This document shows positions 1-9,065 of a stretch of 64,000 nt of DNA, piece by piece. This DNA is from Arenibacter certesii DSM 19833 (GTDB lineage: Bacteria; Bacteroidota; Bacteroidia; Flavobacteriales; Flavobacteriaceae), in NCBI RefSeq assembly GCF_000429545.1, contig NZ_AUCB01000007.1:1-64000 (forward strand). The letters are read 5' to 3'. Position numbers and translations under genes: made by a program. Position 1 is the first letter of the stretch. Each line of letters opens with the position of its first letter. The notes beneath the pieces were generated by a model. That model searched no databases. It was not told the origin of the DNA and saw only the letters and a program-made list of their open reading frames with translations.

Positions 1-196
1 AGATGCACCTTGGGCCCTTTTTGGCTTCCTTCAGACCAAGGGCCGCTACCAGTTCGTCCCAAGGGATGGCGATATAGATCTTGCCAAGATCGCTTTCGAG
101 AAACCGGGCGTAAAACGCATCGAACTCTTCGGTCTGGGAGGAAAATGTAAAACTGTGCTGGAAATCGTGGATTCTTCGTATCTTGGACATAGACAT
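1..196 (-). mobile_element. Transposase gene, 5' part only (cut by window edge)
   Basis: The minus strand is open from an ATG at 196 (or 190, two codons later) to the window edge, giving about 65 residues that begin MSKIRRIHDFQHSF and include DLGKIYIAIPWDEL. This resembles the N-terminus of IS5/IS1182-like transposases common in Bacteroidota; the family is assigned from memory and could be wrong. The fragment is visibly GC-richer than the neighbouring genes, as expected for an insertion sequence of foreign origin. The catalytic part lies outside the window, so integrity cannot be judged. Confidence 0.6.
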
Positions 197-203
197 TAAG
201 ATA

Positions 204-245
204 AAAACCCCGTTTTTTGAGCTAGAGACTCGTTTTCGGGGTTTT
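204..245. terminator. Inverted repeat upstream of the transposase gene
   Basis: AAAACCCCG (204-212) pairs perfectly with CGGGGTTTT (237-245) around a 24-nt loop. It lies just upstream of the transposase start. It may be a terminator that shields the element from outside transcription, or part of the element's end. The exact insertion boundary is not visible. Confidence 0.4.
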
Positions 246-320
246 ATTATATCTAAATATACGAATTAAATACCTGATAAACAAGCAGTTGCGTCAATTC
301 TGAATGCGCCGAATTAAAAA

Positions 321-350
321 GGGCATAACCGACATATAGTGGTTATGCCC
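321..350. terminator. Strong bidirectional rho-independent terminator
   Basis: A perfect 10-bp stem, GGGCATAACC (321-330) with GGTTATGCCC (341-350), has a 10-nt loop. It is flanked by AAAAA on the left and TTTT on the right, so it can terminate on both strands. On the minus strand it follows the stop of the susD-like gene and would end the susCD transcript. Confidence 0.85.
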
Positions 351-379
351 TTTTCATTTACTCAAAACGCCCCTATTCT

Positions 380-1744
380 CTAATACCCATCATTTTGAAC
401 TAAATTGGTATTGGCATCGGTTTCTCGTTGTGGAATAGGCAACACCAGATTATTAGCATTATGAGGAATAGATCCCACTTCATTCCCCAAGCGTTTAGCA
501 TCGAACAGTGCAAAACCCTCAAATGCAAGCTCGCGTTTTCTTTCCTTTAAAATTGTTTCTAAATCTATGGCAATAAGATAAGTAGCCGCCGAGGAGCGCA
601 TACGCAATGTGTTTATATCGCTTATAGGGGTGGTGCCAATAGAGGTAGAAAGCCTAAAATTACTTTCGGCACGAATTAAATACATTTCTGCCAATCTAAT
701 AAACGAAATATTGCCAAACTGGCTTTTCCATTTAGTAGTGGCCATTCCCCTAGCTTGGTAAAAGAAATTTGCTCTTTGATCATTAGGATCATCATAAATT
801 TCCAAATGCTGATCTTCTATAGAAACATCCGGATTCCCAGAGCGACCACCAAAATCCCTCCCTGCCCAGAAAGTATTATTATCATTAATACTAACATCTT
901 GGCTAGTTACCTGCCAAGCGAAGAGATTTTCAGAAGAATTGGAATCATTATTAAAAGCTCCTGCAAAATCACCTGTTAAACTGGCCCCGCTCTCACGTAT
1001 CACCTCATCTGCCATATCCCGTGCCTTATCATACATCCCCATATCCAGATACACTCTTGCCAAAAGTGCCGCTGCACTGTATTTATTGGCATAAAAAGAA
1101 TTAGAAGCAGGAAGTTTATTATAAGCGTCGGTTAAATCGGTTACCACCCTATTGAATACCTCGTCCAGGGTGTTTCTTGCCGGGGACTCTAGAGTATAAG
1201 GATCTATAACGGCGGCCAATGTTATAGGCACCGCCAATTGCGTATTGGGAGCACTCGCATTAAAGGGTTTGGAAAACAATCTTCCTAAATCGAAATAAAT
1301 TAACCCTCTAAGAAATTTTGCTTCTCCCTCCTTGGTGCTTTTCTCGTCCGGATCTGTATAGACCTCCAAATTTTCAATTACAATATTTGCTTGGTTGATA
1401 ACACTATATCCGTTCATCCAAATATCCTCCACAAAGCCATTATCGGGCAACATTGCTTTTTCATTAAATTCTGCAGGACCTACGTAGGTGCCGTTCCACG
1501 ATAGATCACCACCGTTTCCAATTAATTCTGAGGCTAAATTAATGCCCCCTCCATAACTAGAACTGGCTCTGGCAGTTCCGTAAGCATTATTAAGAATCTT
1601 ATTCAGATTCTCCGATGTGGAAATTACCTTCTCCGTGTTTAGGTATTGCTCCGGATCTATAGTGAGGTTGTCATTGCATCCCCAAAAGGATAGGGATAGC
1701 AGGACAATTACTGTTTGTATAGTTCTATAGTTGTTCATAATCAT
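380..1744 (-). CDS. RagB/SusD family nutrient-binding outer membrane lipoprotein
   Basis: SusD-type lipoproteins sit on the cell surface, capture a nutrient (usually a glycan or peptide) and act as a lid on the SusC channel. The 454-residue protein has a lipoprotein signal with a cysteine near residue 23 (LSFWGC). It then shows the usual SusD layout: an N-terminal SusD-like domain and a C-terminal part ending in the typical FDAKRLG and LVLPIPQRE stretches. It lies 3 bp after the SusC stop, so the two are surely co-transcribed. A second in-frame ATG at 1738 is an equally plausible start. No glycoside hydrolase is nearby, so the substrate cannot be told. Confidence 0.93.
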   Translation of the reverse strand: MIMNNYRTIQTVIVLLSLSFWGCNDNLTIDPEQYLNTEKVISTSENLNKILNNAYGTARASSSYGGGINLASELIGNGGDLSWNGTYVGPAEFNEKAMLPDNGFVEDIWMNGYSVINQANIVIENLEVYTDPDEKSTKEGEAKFLRGLIYFDLGRLFSKPFNASAPNTQLAVPITLAAVIDPYTLESPARNTLDEVFNRVVTDLTDAYNKLPASNSFYANKYSAAALLARVYLDMGMYDKARDMADEVIRESGASLTGDFAGAFNNDSNSSENLFAWQVTSQDVSINDNNTFWAGRDFGGRSGNPDVSIEDQHLEIYDDPNDQRANFFYQARGMATTKWKSQFGNISFIRLAEMYLIRAESNFRLSTSIGTTPISDINTLRMRSSAATYLIAIDLETILKERKRELAFEGFALFDAKRLGNEVGSIPHNANNLVLPIPQRETDANTNLVQNDGY

Positions 1745-1747
1745 TCG

Positions 1748-4700
1748 TTATAAGTCAATATTTAAACCAATCGTATATGTTTTTGCTGGCGGTGCTGAAT
1801 AGAAAGCAACCCCTTTCTGAATGTTGGAATTCCCATAATTATCATAGGTAGACTCTGGGTCGTACCCAGAATAATCTGTGAATGTCAGCAAATTAACGCC
1901 CGTGAAGTAGATCCTTACCCTATCTACGGAAAACTTTTGTGTGATATCTTTGGGCAGCGTATAGCCTAAACTTAAATTTCTTAATCTAACAAAATCAGAT
2001 TTTTCCAAATAGCGGGTAGAAGCTTGCTGTCCGTTGGTGCTGTACATCCTTGCTTGCGGAACCATGGTTATGTCCCCGGGATTTTGCCATCTATTCATCT
2101 GATCTAAGGTCTGATTATCTTCATATCTAGCATTCCCAGACTGAAACTTACCTCCCTCATTATAGATAGACGCCCCCCACTCTCCTTGAAAAGTAAATGA
2201 GAAATCAAAATTATATGCGGATATATTATTAGTAAAACCAGCCATAAAAGTTGGGTAGGGACTACCTGCAATAACACGTTCTGCTTGACTATAATCACTG
2301 GTTTTAGTCCTATCTCTATTTCCATTTGCATCTAGGGTGTTGGTATAAAACAAAGCATCTCCATTATCTGGGTCTACTCCTGCGTATTCTACCACATAAA
2401 AAGAAGAAATAGTTTCTCCTTCCCTAACCAAATTTCTTCCTGATATAATATCCCCTTTAGGAAGCGAGGTTACCTCATTTTTTAGGGTAGACAGGTTTAA
2501 GGAACTAGTCCAGCTTAGATTTTCCTGAACTATATTCTTGGTGTTTAACACAAACTCAAAACCGCTATTTTCCAGAGAACCCACGTTTCTTGTAATGGAA
2601 CTCCAACCAGAAGTGCCCGGTAACGGTTCATTTAACAAAAGGTCGTTAGTGTTTTTTATATAATAATCTATCTCCCCGGTTAGCTTATTATTAAAAAATC
2701 CAAAATCTAGCCCCACATCAAATTGCGTGGTACGCTCCCATTTTAGGTCTTTGTTAGGAAGCTGATACGGATTTAATGCGGATGTTTTGTTATATGCCGC
2801 ACCGCGGAACAATCCTAAGCTAGCAAAGTTATCTATGCCCGCATTACCTGTAACACCATAACTTGCACGAAATTTTAATAAGGATACCACTTCGGAAGCC
2901 TTTATAAACTCCTCTTCAGACATTATCCACCCTACCGATGCGGCAGGGAAGAGCCCGTATCTATTGGAAGCTCCAAACCTAGAGGAACCATCGTAACGAA
3001 TACTTCCTTTTAATAGATATTTATCCAATATAGAAAAGGTGGCCCTGCTAAAATAGGAGAGAAAGTTATATTTGGTCCTAGTGGTAGATCCCGCTGTAAT
3101 TTCAGAGGCACTATCTACCGTTTGCAAATCGTCCGAAGGATAGCCGGTACCTGCTACATATTGTGATTTTCTAGAACTCTCTTCAAAACTCATACCCGCT
3201 ACCACTTCTAAATCGTAGTTACCAATAAATTCCCTATTGTAAGTAAAGTAATTGTTTAAATTGTATTTGTCTGCCTGTACCGAAGTGGCGTCGGCATATC
3301 CATTAGTGGAGGCAGATTCCGTTAAACTACCTGCAAAATACTCGTCTAGCTGACTGTTATTGTCATACCCTATTTCGGACTTGAATCGCAGGCCAGGAAT
3401 AATCTCGTATTCAGCATAGGTATTCATTATGGCCCGGAATATATTTACATTCCAAGATCCATTGTATTGTTGCATCAAGAAATTATAATAGATCGTAGAC
3501 TCGTTGTTAGGCACTATTCCATCCGATAAATAAGGCGGTGATAAGGGTGATTGCGCAATGGCCTGCAATGGCGTAGAAAATGAATTATCGGTTCCCAGTC
3601 TTTTTACATGGGTTTTGCTTAAGCTACTATTTAATCCTACTCTAAATCTATCGGATACCCTATGATCTATATTGCCACGATACGAATAACGCTCCAAAGT
3701 GTTACCACGAACAATACCCTCGGTATTGTTGTATCCTCCTGAAATATAAAAAAGGGTTTTCTCATTTCCACCTGATACGGAAATACCATGGTCCTGAACG
3801 TAACCTTTTACCAGTGCAAGATCTTGCCAATCGGTGTCTACCTCCCCGGTTCTCCAATCTAAACCATTTGCCATGTCATCAAAATAACCCCCCTGCTCTG
3901 TGAGCCATAAATCATCTGCACCATAACTATTTGCCGAGGCTTCGGTAAACAATTCTACATATTGCTCAGCATTTAACCAATCTACCTTATTGGTCGCTTC
4001 ACTCCATCCCGTAGCGGTATTAACTGATATTTTAGTCTTGCCTAATTTACCTTGTTTGGTCGTAATCAAAACTACCCCATTAGTACCCCTAGCACCATAT
4101 ATTGCCGCAGATGAGGCATCCTTTAATATCTGTATGGATTCTATATCATTTGGATTTAAGGATATCAGCGGATTCATTGGTGCCTCTGAAACACTTTCAT
4201 CATCGTTGATCAAAGGCAATCCGTCAATCACATACAAAGGCTCTTGGGAAGAGGAAATGGTAGAAATCCCCCTGATTCTCATTTTTACCCCTCCTTCTAC
4301 CTTACCATTTATTTGTTGAATCTGCACTCCAGCCGCTTTACCTGTTAATGCTCCCTGCATGCTTGCTACTGGGATCTGGTTGATTTCATCGGAACTTATT
4401 GAAGCGATATTATCCGTTACCTTACGCTTAGATTGTTTACCAAACCCAAGAACTATAACTTCATCCAATTCATTGTCTACCGTCATGGTAACGTTAATAG
4501 TGGATTCTTGACCAACGGTGATTTTTCTGGGTTTGAAACCTACAAAAGAATATACCAGAACATTCCCAGGTGCCGCTTTTATAGAATAATTACCATCAAA
4601 ATCTGTTTGTGTACCAGACTGGGTATTCTCAATAATTATATTGACTCCTAAGAGGGGAATTCCCTCTCCATCCTTTACCACCCCAGAAATATCTTTTTCT

Positions 4701-4762
4701 TGTGCCATCGTCACCGACGAAAACAATATGGAGGTGAAAAGAAATAAAATATTGATTTTCAT
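1748..4762 (-). CDS. SusC/RagA family TonB-dependent outer membrane transporter
   Basis: This is the outer membrane beta-barrel partner of the SusD-like lipoprotein, importing a bound nutrient with energy from TonB. The 1004-residue protein has a signal peptide (about 1-20) and a carboxypeptidase-regulatory-like domain (about 24-100). A TonB-box-like VIVLGFGKQ precedes the plug (about 105-235, with the SusC signature YVIDGLPL), and a long C-terminal barrel ends in a hydrophobic strand. Length is normal for the family. It is the first gene of a two-gene operon closed by the terminator at 321-350. No sigma/anti-sigma pair or hybrid sensor lies beside it in this window. Confidence 0.95.
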   Translation of the reverse strand: MKINILFLFTSILFSSVTMAQEKDISGVVKDGEGIPLLGVNIIIENTQSGTQTDFDGNYSIKAAPGNVLVYSFVGFKPRKITVGQESTINVTMTVDNELDEVIVLGFGKQSKRKVTDNIASISSDEINQIPVASMQGALTGKAAGVQIQQINGKVEGGVKMRIRGISTISSSQEPLYVIDGLPLINDDESVSEAPMNPLISLNPNDIESIQILKDASSAAIYGARGTNGVVLITTKQGKLGKTKISVNTATGWSEATNKVDWLNAEQYVELFTEASANSYGADDLWLTEQGGYFDDMANGLDWRTGEVDTDWQDLALVKGYVQDHGISVSGGNEKTLFYISGGYNNTEGIVRGNTLERYSYRGNIDHRVSDRFRVGLNSSLSKTHVKRLGTDNSFSTPLQAIAQSPLSPPYLSDGIVPNNESTIYYNFLMQQYNGSWNVNIFRAIMNTYAEYEIIPGLRFKSEIGYDNNSQLDEYFAGSLTESASTNGYADATSVQADKYNLNNYFTYNREFIGNYDLEVVAGMSFEESSRKSQYVAGTGYPSDDLQTVDSASEITAGSTTRTKYNFLSYFSRATFSILDKYLLKGSIRYDGSSRFGASNRYGLFPAASVGWIMSEEEFIKASEVVSLLKFRASYGVTGNAGIDNFASLGLFRGAAYNKTSALNPYQLPNKDLKWERTTQFDVGLDFGFFNNKLTGEIDYYIKNTNDLLLNEPLPGTSGWSSITRNVGSLENSGFEFVLNTKNIVQENLSWTSSLNLSTLKNEVTSLPKGDIISGRNLVREGETISSFYVVEYAGVDPDNGDALFYTNTLDANGNRDRTKTSDYSQAERVIAGSPYPTFMAGFTNNISAYNFDFSFTFQGEWGASIYNEGGKFQSGNARYEDNQTLDQMNRWQNPGDITMVPQARMYSTNGQQASTRYLEKSDFVRLRNLSLGYTLPKDITQKFSVDRVRIYFTGVNLLTFTDYSGYDPESTYDNYGNSNIQKGVAFYSAPPAKTYTIGLNIDL

Positions 4763-4861
4763 ACAGTTATATTTTAGTTGATGTTATAATAAATTCCGTT
4801 GCTTTATATTATTTACGGCATAATTGTGGTGCGTTCCAGAATTAACAACGTTTAAAATTAC

Positions 4862-4884
4862 GTTAATTTTAAGTTAAAATTAAC
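4862..4884. repeat. AT-rich perfect inverted repeat between susC and the peptidase gene
   Basis: GTTAATTTT (4862-4870) and AAAATTAAC (4876-4884) form a perfect 9-bp stem with a 5-nt loop. It lies just beyond the stop of the S9 peptidase and about 100 bp upstream of susC. It could be a weak terminator for the peptidase or an operator for susC; the sequence alone does not decide. Confidence 0.4.
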
Positions 4885-4897
4885 TTTTGAAATATAT

Positions 4898-6886
4898 TTA
4901 TTTTAAATACTTTGAGAACCATTGTAGATAACGTTCATAGCGGTCCTTAATAAACGAGGGTTTTTGTATCCCATGAGATTCTCCTGGGTACACTACCAAT
5001 TGGGTCTCTCTACCCAATCTTTTCATTGCTTGGTACATTTGTTCTGAATTGAGGATTGGCACATTCCAGTCGTCACTACCTCCTATCCATAACGTTGGGG
5101 TAGTAATATTAGCGACGTCATTAAAGGGGGAAATTCTTTCCCAGGCTTCGGCATTTTCCCAAGGCAATCCCAATTCTATTTCCCAAGTCAGCTGATAGTG
5201 GTCGTGACCATAATTCGCCCTATATAGCGCTTCGCTTGCGCCTGAAATAGCAGCTTTAAAACGGTTACTCTTAGTAATTAAGTAATTAGTGAGAATACCT
5301 CCATAAGACCAGCCCCCTACCCCTAAGCGATTAGGATCTGTATAACCTTGCTCTATTATATAATCTAATCCTGCCAATACATCCTCCACATCCTTATTTC
5401 CCCAATCGGCAAAAAGCGCCTGAGAAAAAGCTTGTCCATAACCAGAAGACCCTCTGGGATTAATTAACAAGGTAACATATCCGTTAGCGGCAAAAAGTTG
5501 GGCGTTATTATTAAATTCAAATTCGTACTGACTTACTGGCCCTCCATGTAACCAAAGTATTAGCGGGTATTTTTTTTGGGCATCAAAACCTACTGGCTTC
5601 ACTACAAATCCTTCTATCGGGGTACCATCTTTACTCTTAAAGTTAATGTTCTCTACCCTTGGCATTTGAAGGTTTTCCAAATAGGCACCATTTACGGTTG
5701 TCAATTGTTTTAAATTATTTTTTTGATAGGTATAAATTTCATTGGGATGGTTCACTTTCCCCAGCAAAGGAACTACTAAGGATCCATTTACATCATAGTC
5801 CCCTATACTAAATTCGCCCTTAACAGTACGTTTAAATCCCTTTCCCGTTACATCAATGGACGCAATGATACTCGTACCCTGTTCTTCCAATAGGAAATAA
5901 ATTGATTTGCCATCCATTGAAAATTTCGGCTTACTAATATTCCTGTCTATTTCATCTCCCAGAACTCTAGCCTCTCTCCCAGATATTCCTACCATCGCTA
6001 ATTTTTGAGTGGCGTACCACATGGCACTCCCATCGGTAATTGTGGTAAAAGCAATAGTTTTTCCATCCGGACTCCACACTGGATTTTTATCGGCGTTAGG
6101 ATTAGTGGTTAACTGCTTTAAGGATGTATTTTTGGTTGGATTATCAGTAGAAACCAACCAAATATCTGTATTGGAGTTTCCATCCGGATTTTCCGTCCTA
6201 TTGCTTTCGAAGACTATGGTTTTACTATCCGGGTGCCATGCAGGGTTTACATCGTCATAATCACCAAATGTTATCTGCACAGCTGTGGAATCTCCTGGCA
6301 CATAAGTGTACAAATGTGTTCTTTCGTTATTTAAATACCCCACATAATCCCTTTTAAATTGCAGACGATCCACCACAATAGGTTTTGCCTTTTTATCATC
6401 TTCTTTGTCCTCCGTCAACTCTTCCGGACTAGGGTCCTTTAAACTTAACAATAACTTTTGCCCATTGGGTGCCCATTCGTAGCCTTTTACTCCCTGTTTA
6501 ATTTTGGTTAATTGTTGCGCATCACCACCCAATCTATTTAAAGCATATACTTGGGTCTTTTCCTCATGTTTTGTTCCCAAAAATGAAAGATATTTATTAT
6601 CGGGACTCCATCTAGGCTCCGATGCAGAATAGAACTCCTTGGATGTCATAGGGATTGCCTCTCCTCCAGCAGTTGGGACCATCCAAAGTTGACTTTGGGA
6701 TTTGTCTTTTTTTAGATTTAATTCAGACGTAACAAAAGCTACCCAATTCCCATCGGGACTAATTTGGGGATTGCTTACTGATTTTAGCTCCAACAACACC
6801 TCAATCTTGAGTTTTTTATCGGTATTTTGGGCAAATAACCCTGCAGCAATGGAAAAGCATAAAATGAATATGAGTTTTTTAATCAT
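4898..6886 (-). CDS. S9 family prolyl oligopeptidase-type peptidase, secreted
   Basis: This is a serine peptidase of the prolyl-oligopeptidase/acylaminoacyl-peptidase group, which cleaves short peptides. The 662-residue protein has a signal peptide ending near AGLFAQ. A beta-propeller of PD40/WD40-like repeats follows (SPDGNW, SPDNKY, SPDGKT; about 35-400), then an alpha/beta-hydrolase domain (about 420-662). The catalytic triad is visible: Ser527 in GGWSYGG, Asp605 or Asp606 in GGSDDWNVP, and His638 in GESHG. It is probably periplasmic. It is transcribed in the same direction as susCD, 135 bp upstream, so a link to peptide uptake is possible but not shown. Confidence 0.92.
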   Translation of the reverse strand: MIKKLIFILCFSIAAGLFAQNTDKKLKIEVLLELKSVSNPQISPDGNWVAFVTSELNLKKDKSQSQLWMVPTAGGEAIPMTSKEFYSASEPRWSPDNKYLSFLGTKHEEKTQVYALNRLGGDAQQLTKIKQGVKGYEWAPNGQKLLLSLKDPSPEELTEDKEDDKKAKPIVVDRLQFKRDYVGYLNNERTHLYTYVPGDSTAVQITFGDYDDVNPAWHPDSKTIVFESNRTENPDGNSNTDIWLVSTDNPTKNTSLKQLTTNPNADKNPVWSPDGKTIAFTTITDGSAMWYATQKLAMVGISGREARVLGDEIDRNISKPKFSMDGKSIYFLLEEQGTSIIASIDVTGKGFKRTVKGEFSIGDYDVNGSLVVPLLGKVNHPNEIYTYQKNNLKQLTTVNGAYLENLQMPRVENINFKSKDGTPIEGFVVKPVGFDAQKKYPLILWLHGGPVSQYEFEFNNNAQLFAANGYVTLLINPRGSSGYGQAFSQALFADWGNKDVEDVLAGLDYIIEQGYTDPNRLGVGGWSYGGILTNYLITKSNRFKAAISGASEALYRANYGHDHYQLTWEIELGLPWENAEAWERISPFNDVANITTPTLWIGGSDDWNVPILNSEQMYQAMKRLGRETQLVVYPGESHGIQKPSFIKDRYERYLQWFSKYLK

Positions 6887-7342
6887 AATAAAAGGTTTAT
6901 AAGTTGGCTATCTGGTAGTCTGTTAGGTTGTAGATAATATTTTTACCTATTTAACAACTTCTTAAAGTTATAATAAAAAATGGATTGCGATATGTATCTA
7001 TTTCTGATTTGTTACGAAATAATATCATTAAATCCAACTCACTCTTTTAAAGAGTATAATCACATAGCTATTGACAACATTTCAGAAAAAACTCAGGCCA
7101 GCAAAATAGGTACAACTGAAGGAGAGTATGAAGCCGTTTTCTATTGAAACATAGTAAGGAAATAGATATAAAAGGTGTTTGCAAAAATTGAATGACTCCA
7201 GTTTTCATAAAAAGAAAGGCTTTTATGAATCACAGCCCTGCCAATTGGGTCAATTCCAAATAAAAATGATATTTTTATCGATTGTAAAAATTGCTTTAGG
7301 CAAAGAAAGAATTAATATAAATTATAATTTACAACCTTATCC
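6887..7342. other. Divergent intergenic region, 456 bp
   Basis: This AT-rich region separates the divergently transcribed S9 peptidase and DUF1080 lipoprotein genes and must hold both promoters. I found no full TTG-N17/23-TAnnTTTG promoter, no hairpin and no convincing small gene in it. Confidence 0.5.
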
Positions 7343-8191
7343 ATGAAAAACAAATTTCACCATTCCGTTCCTGCACTTTCCTTAATTTTTGTGCTATCCC
7401 TCTTTCTACAAAGTTGCGGTACCTCCTCTAATTTAAAGTGGGAGCAAATGTACAACGGGAAGGATCTTAGCAATTGGAAGATTAAGATTAGAAACCATGA
7501 ATTAGGTGAAAATTTCGCCAATACCTTTAGAGTAGAAGAAGGTAACATACAGGTACGCTACGATGGTTACGATAACTATGATGAGCAATTTGGACATCTA
7601 TTTTATGAAAAACCATTTTCTTCTTACCTAATAGGGGTTGAATACCGTTTTGTTGGCGACCAAGTGAAGGGCGGTCCAGGATGGGCCTATAGAAATAGTG
7701 GCATAATGATTCACGGACAAGAGCCGGAAGAAATGACTGTAGACCAGGATTTCCCTAATTCTATTGAAGTACAACTTTTGGGCGGAAACGGTAAGAGCGA
7801 GCGCTCCAATGCTAACCTTTGTACTCCCGGAACTCAATATGAAAAGGACGGTAAGGTAATTAAACAGCACTGTACCAATTCTAATTCTAAAACCTTCCAC
7901 GGAGACCAATGGGTACGCGTAGAAGTTTTGGTTTTGAACGATTCCTTAATAATACATTACGCTAATGGCGAAGAGGTAATGCGCTACAACAAACCCCAAT
8001 TAGACCCTGTAGACGGGAATGAGAGAGGAACCTTTTTAACTGGTGGAACCATTTCTTTACAGAGTGAAAGTCATCCTATTGACTTCAGAAAAGTAGAAAT
8101 TGTTAATTTGGAAAAAGTTGCAGACGATCCAAAAAAGCTACAGCAAGCTATTGATAAGTTAATGGCTGAAAAACGCATGCCACAACAATAG
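7343..8191 (+). CDS. DUF1080 (3-keto-disaccharide hydrolase-like) lipoprotein
   Basis: The 282-residue protein begins with a lipoprotein signal (LSLFLQSC, cysteine near residue 25). It continues with the family's signature start, MYNGKDLSNWKIK, and a concanavalin-like fold containing SGIMIHG, SIEVQLLGG and ISLQSESHPIDFRKVEI. Pfam DUF1080 proteins are now described as 3-keto-disaccharide hydrolase-domain proteins and often act in sugar breakdown in Bacteroidota and Planctomycetes. The substrate here is unknown. The gene stands alone, with a hairpin downstream at 8272-8312. Confidence 0.85.
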   Translation: MKNKFHHSVPALSLIFVLSLFLQSCGTSSNLKWEQMYNGKDLSNWKIKIRNHELGENFANTFRVEEGNIQVRYDGYDNYDEQFGHLFYEKPFSSYLIGVEYRFVGDQVKGGPGWAYRNSGIMIHGQEPEEMTVDQDFPNSIEVQLLGGNGKSERSNANLCTPGTQYEKDGKVIKQHCTNSNSKTFHGDQWVRVEVLVLNDSLIIHYANGEEVMRYNKPQLDPVDGNERGTFLTGGTISLQSESHPIDFRKVEIVNLEKVADDPKKLQQAIDKLMAEKRMPQQ

Positions 8192-8271
8192 AAATTGCAT
8201 AAGGAACTATTACTAAGGTAACCATATTTGGTGATGTCATCATTTTATGATTACAATCAGGATAAAATCAT

Positions 8272-8312
8272 TTAGGGGTGTTGCGCTAAAAATCTTAGAC
8301 CAACACCCCTAA
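8272..8312. terminator. Hairpin terminator between convergent genes
   Basis: A perfect 12-bp stem, TTAGGGGTGTTG (8272-8283) with CAACACCCCTAA (8301-8312), has a 17-nt loop and is followed by CCTTTTAT on the plus strand. It lies between the convergent DUF1080 and lipoprotein genes and would best serve the plus-strand gene. Confidence 0.7.
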
Positions 8313-8332
8313 CCTTTTATCCATAATCCGTA

Positions 8333-8962
8333 TTAATTTCGAAAAATAAGTTCTTCTTTTTCCATCGCCTTTACCAATAACGTTATATAATCATTCATCG
8401 TCTTACTAATTTTCTTGGGATCCTTAATATCCAGCGCACCTCTCCATATTAACGATCGATCCTTATCTACGCAGATACAGTACAATGAGGTTTCTGCATG
8501 ATACACCTTGAATTGATTATAGTAATCCTGATCGTAATAGATATTTTGACTACCCAAATAATCATCCTTAAAGCCCCCATAAAATCTATTAAGTTCAGAC
8601 ATCGTTTTTCTAAAGGTTTGTTTGCTTTCAGAACCAGCTACCTTAGTAAATAATATCGCATCAAAATCCTTATCCAGAAGCTGCTCCTCCAATTCATCTA
8701 GCTCCTTTTCAGTTTTTTGGGTATTTGTAAAAGCAACGTCAAAGAGATCTATACTTCTCATGGCCTCCACTCCCCTTTTATCGAATTCTTTTTTAAGTCG
8801 GGTTTCAAAATCCTGCCTTACGTCACTATCATCTGTCATGCCAACAATAAGTACCTTATACGCATCAAACAATACGATGTCTGGATTCTTATAACTCTCC
8901 ACCATCTCTACGGAAGAACAACCCATTAAACCTAAGAATACAATTAATAGTAGCTTTTTCAC
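8333..8962 (-). CDS. Small lipoprotein of unknown function
   Basis: The 209-residue protein has a clear lipoprotein signal (VFLGLMGCSS, cysteine at 15). An alpha/beta-looking domain follows, with VLIVGMTDD near residue 37 and DAILFTKVAG near residue 107. Such proteins are widespread in Flavobacteriia and some carry an unreliable 'cardiolipin synthetase' label; I see no HKD motif, so that label should not be used. It lies downstream of the MBL-fold RNase on the same strand with a 103-bp gap, so it may be a separate unit. Function is not recognised. Confidence 0.8.
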   Translation of the reverse strand: MKKLLLIVFLGLMGCSSVEMVESYKNPDIVLFDAYKVLIVGMTDDSDVRQDFETRLKKEFDKRGVEAMRSIDLFDVAFTNTQKTEKELDELEEQLLDKDFDAILFTKVAGSESKQTFRKTMSELNRFYGGFKDDYLGSQNIYYDQDYYNQFKVYHAETSLYCICVDKDRSLIWRGALDIKDPKKISKTMNDYITLLVKAMEKEELIFRN

Positions 8963-9065
8963 GTTTTTTAATTTTAAATATTTTCAATTATACCCTATCT
9001 CCCCTTTTCAAATCCATTATAAAAATCTGAAATCAATAATCACTTAGGTTATTCTTATTCATCTT

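Noticed and set aside
8248-8259. TGATTACAATCA, a generic TGA-N6-TCA site
   Set aside because: It lies between convergent gene ends, lacks the inner G of the island motif and has no -7 box 23 bp away on either strand. It is a chance match and serves as a negative control.
8333-8962. 'Cardiolipin synthetase' as a name for the small lipoprotein
   Set aside because: No HKD motif and no phospholipase D domain are present; the name would be a propagated error.
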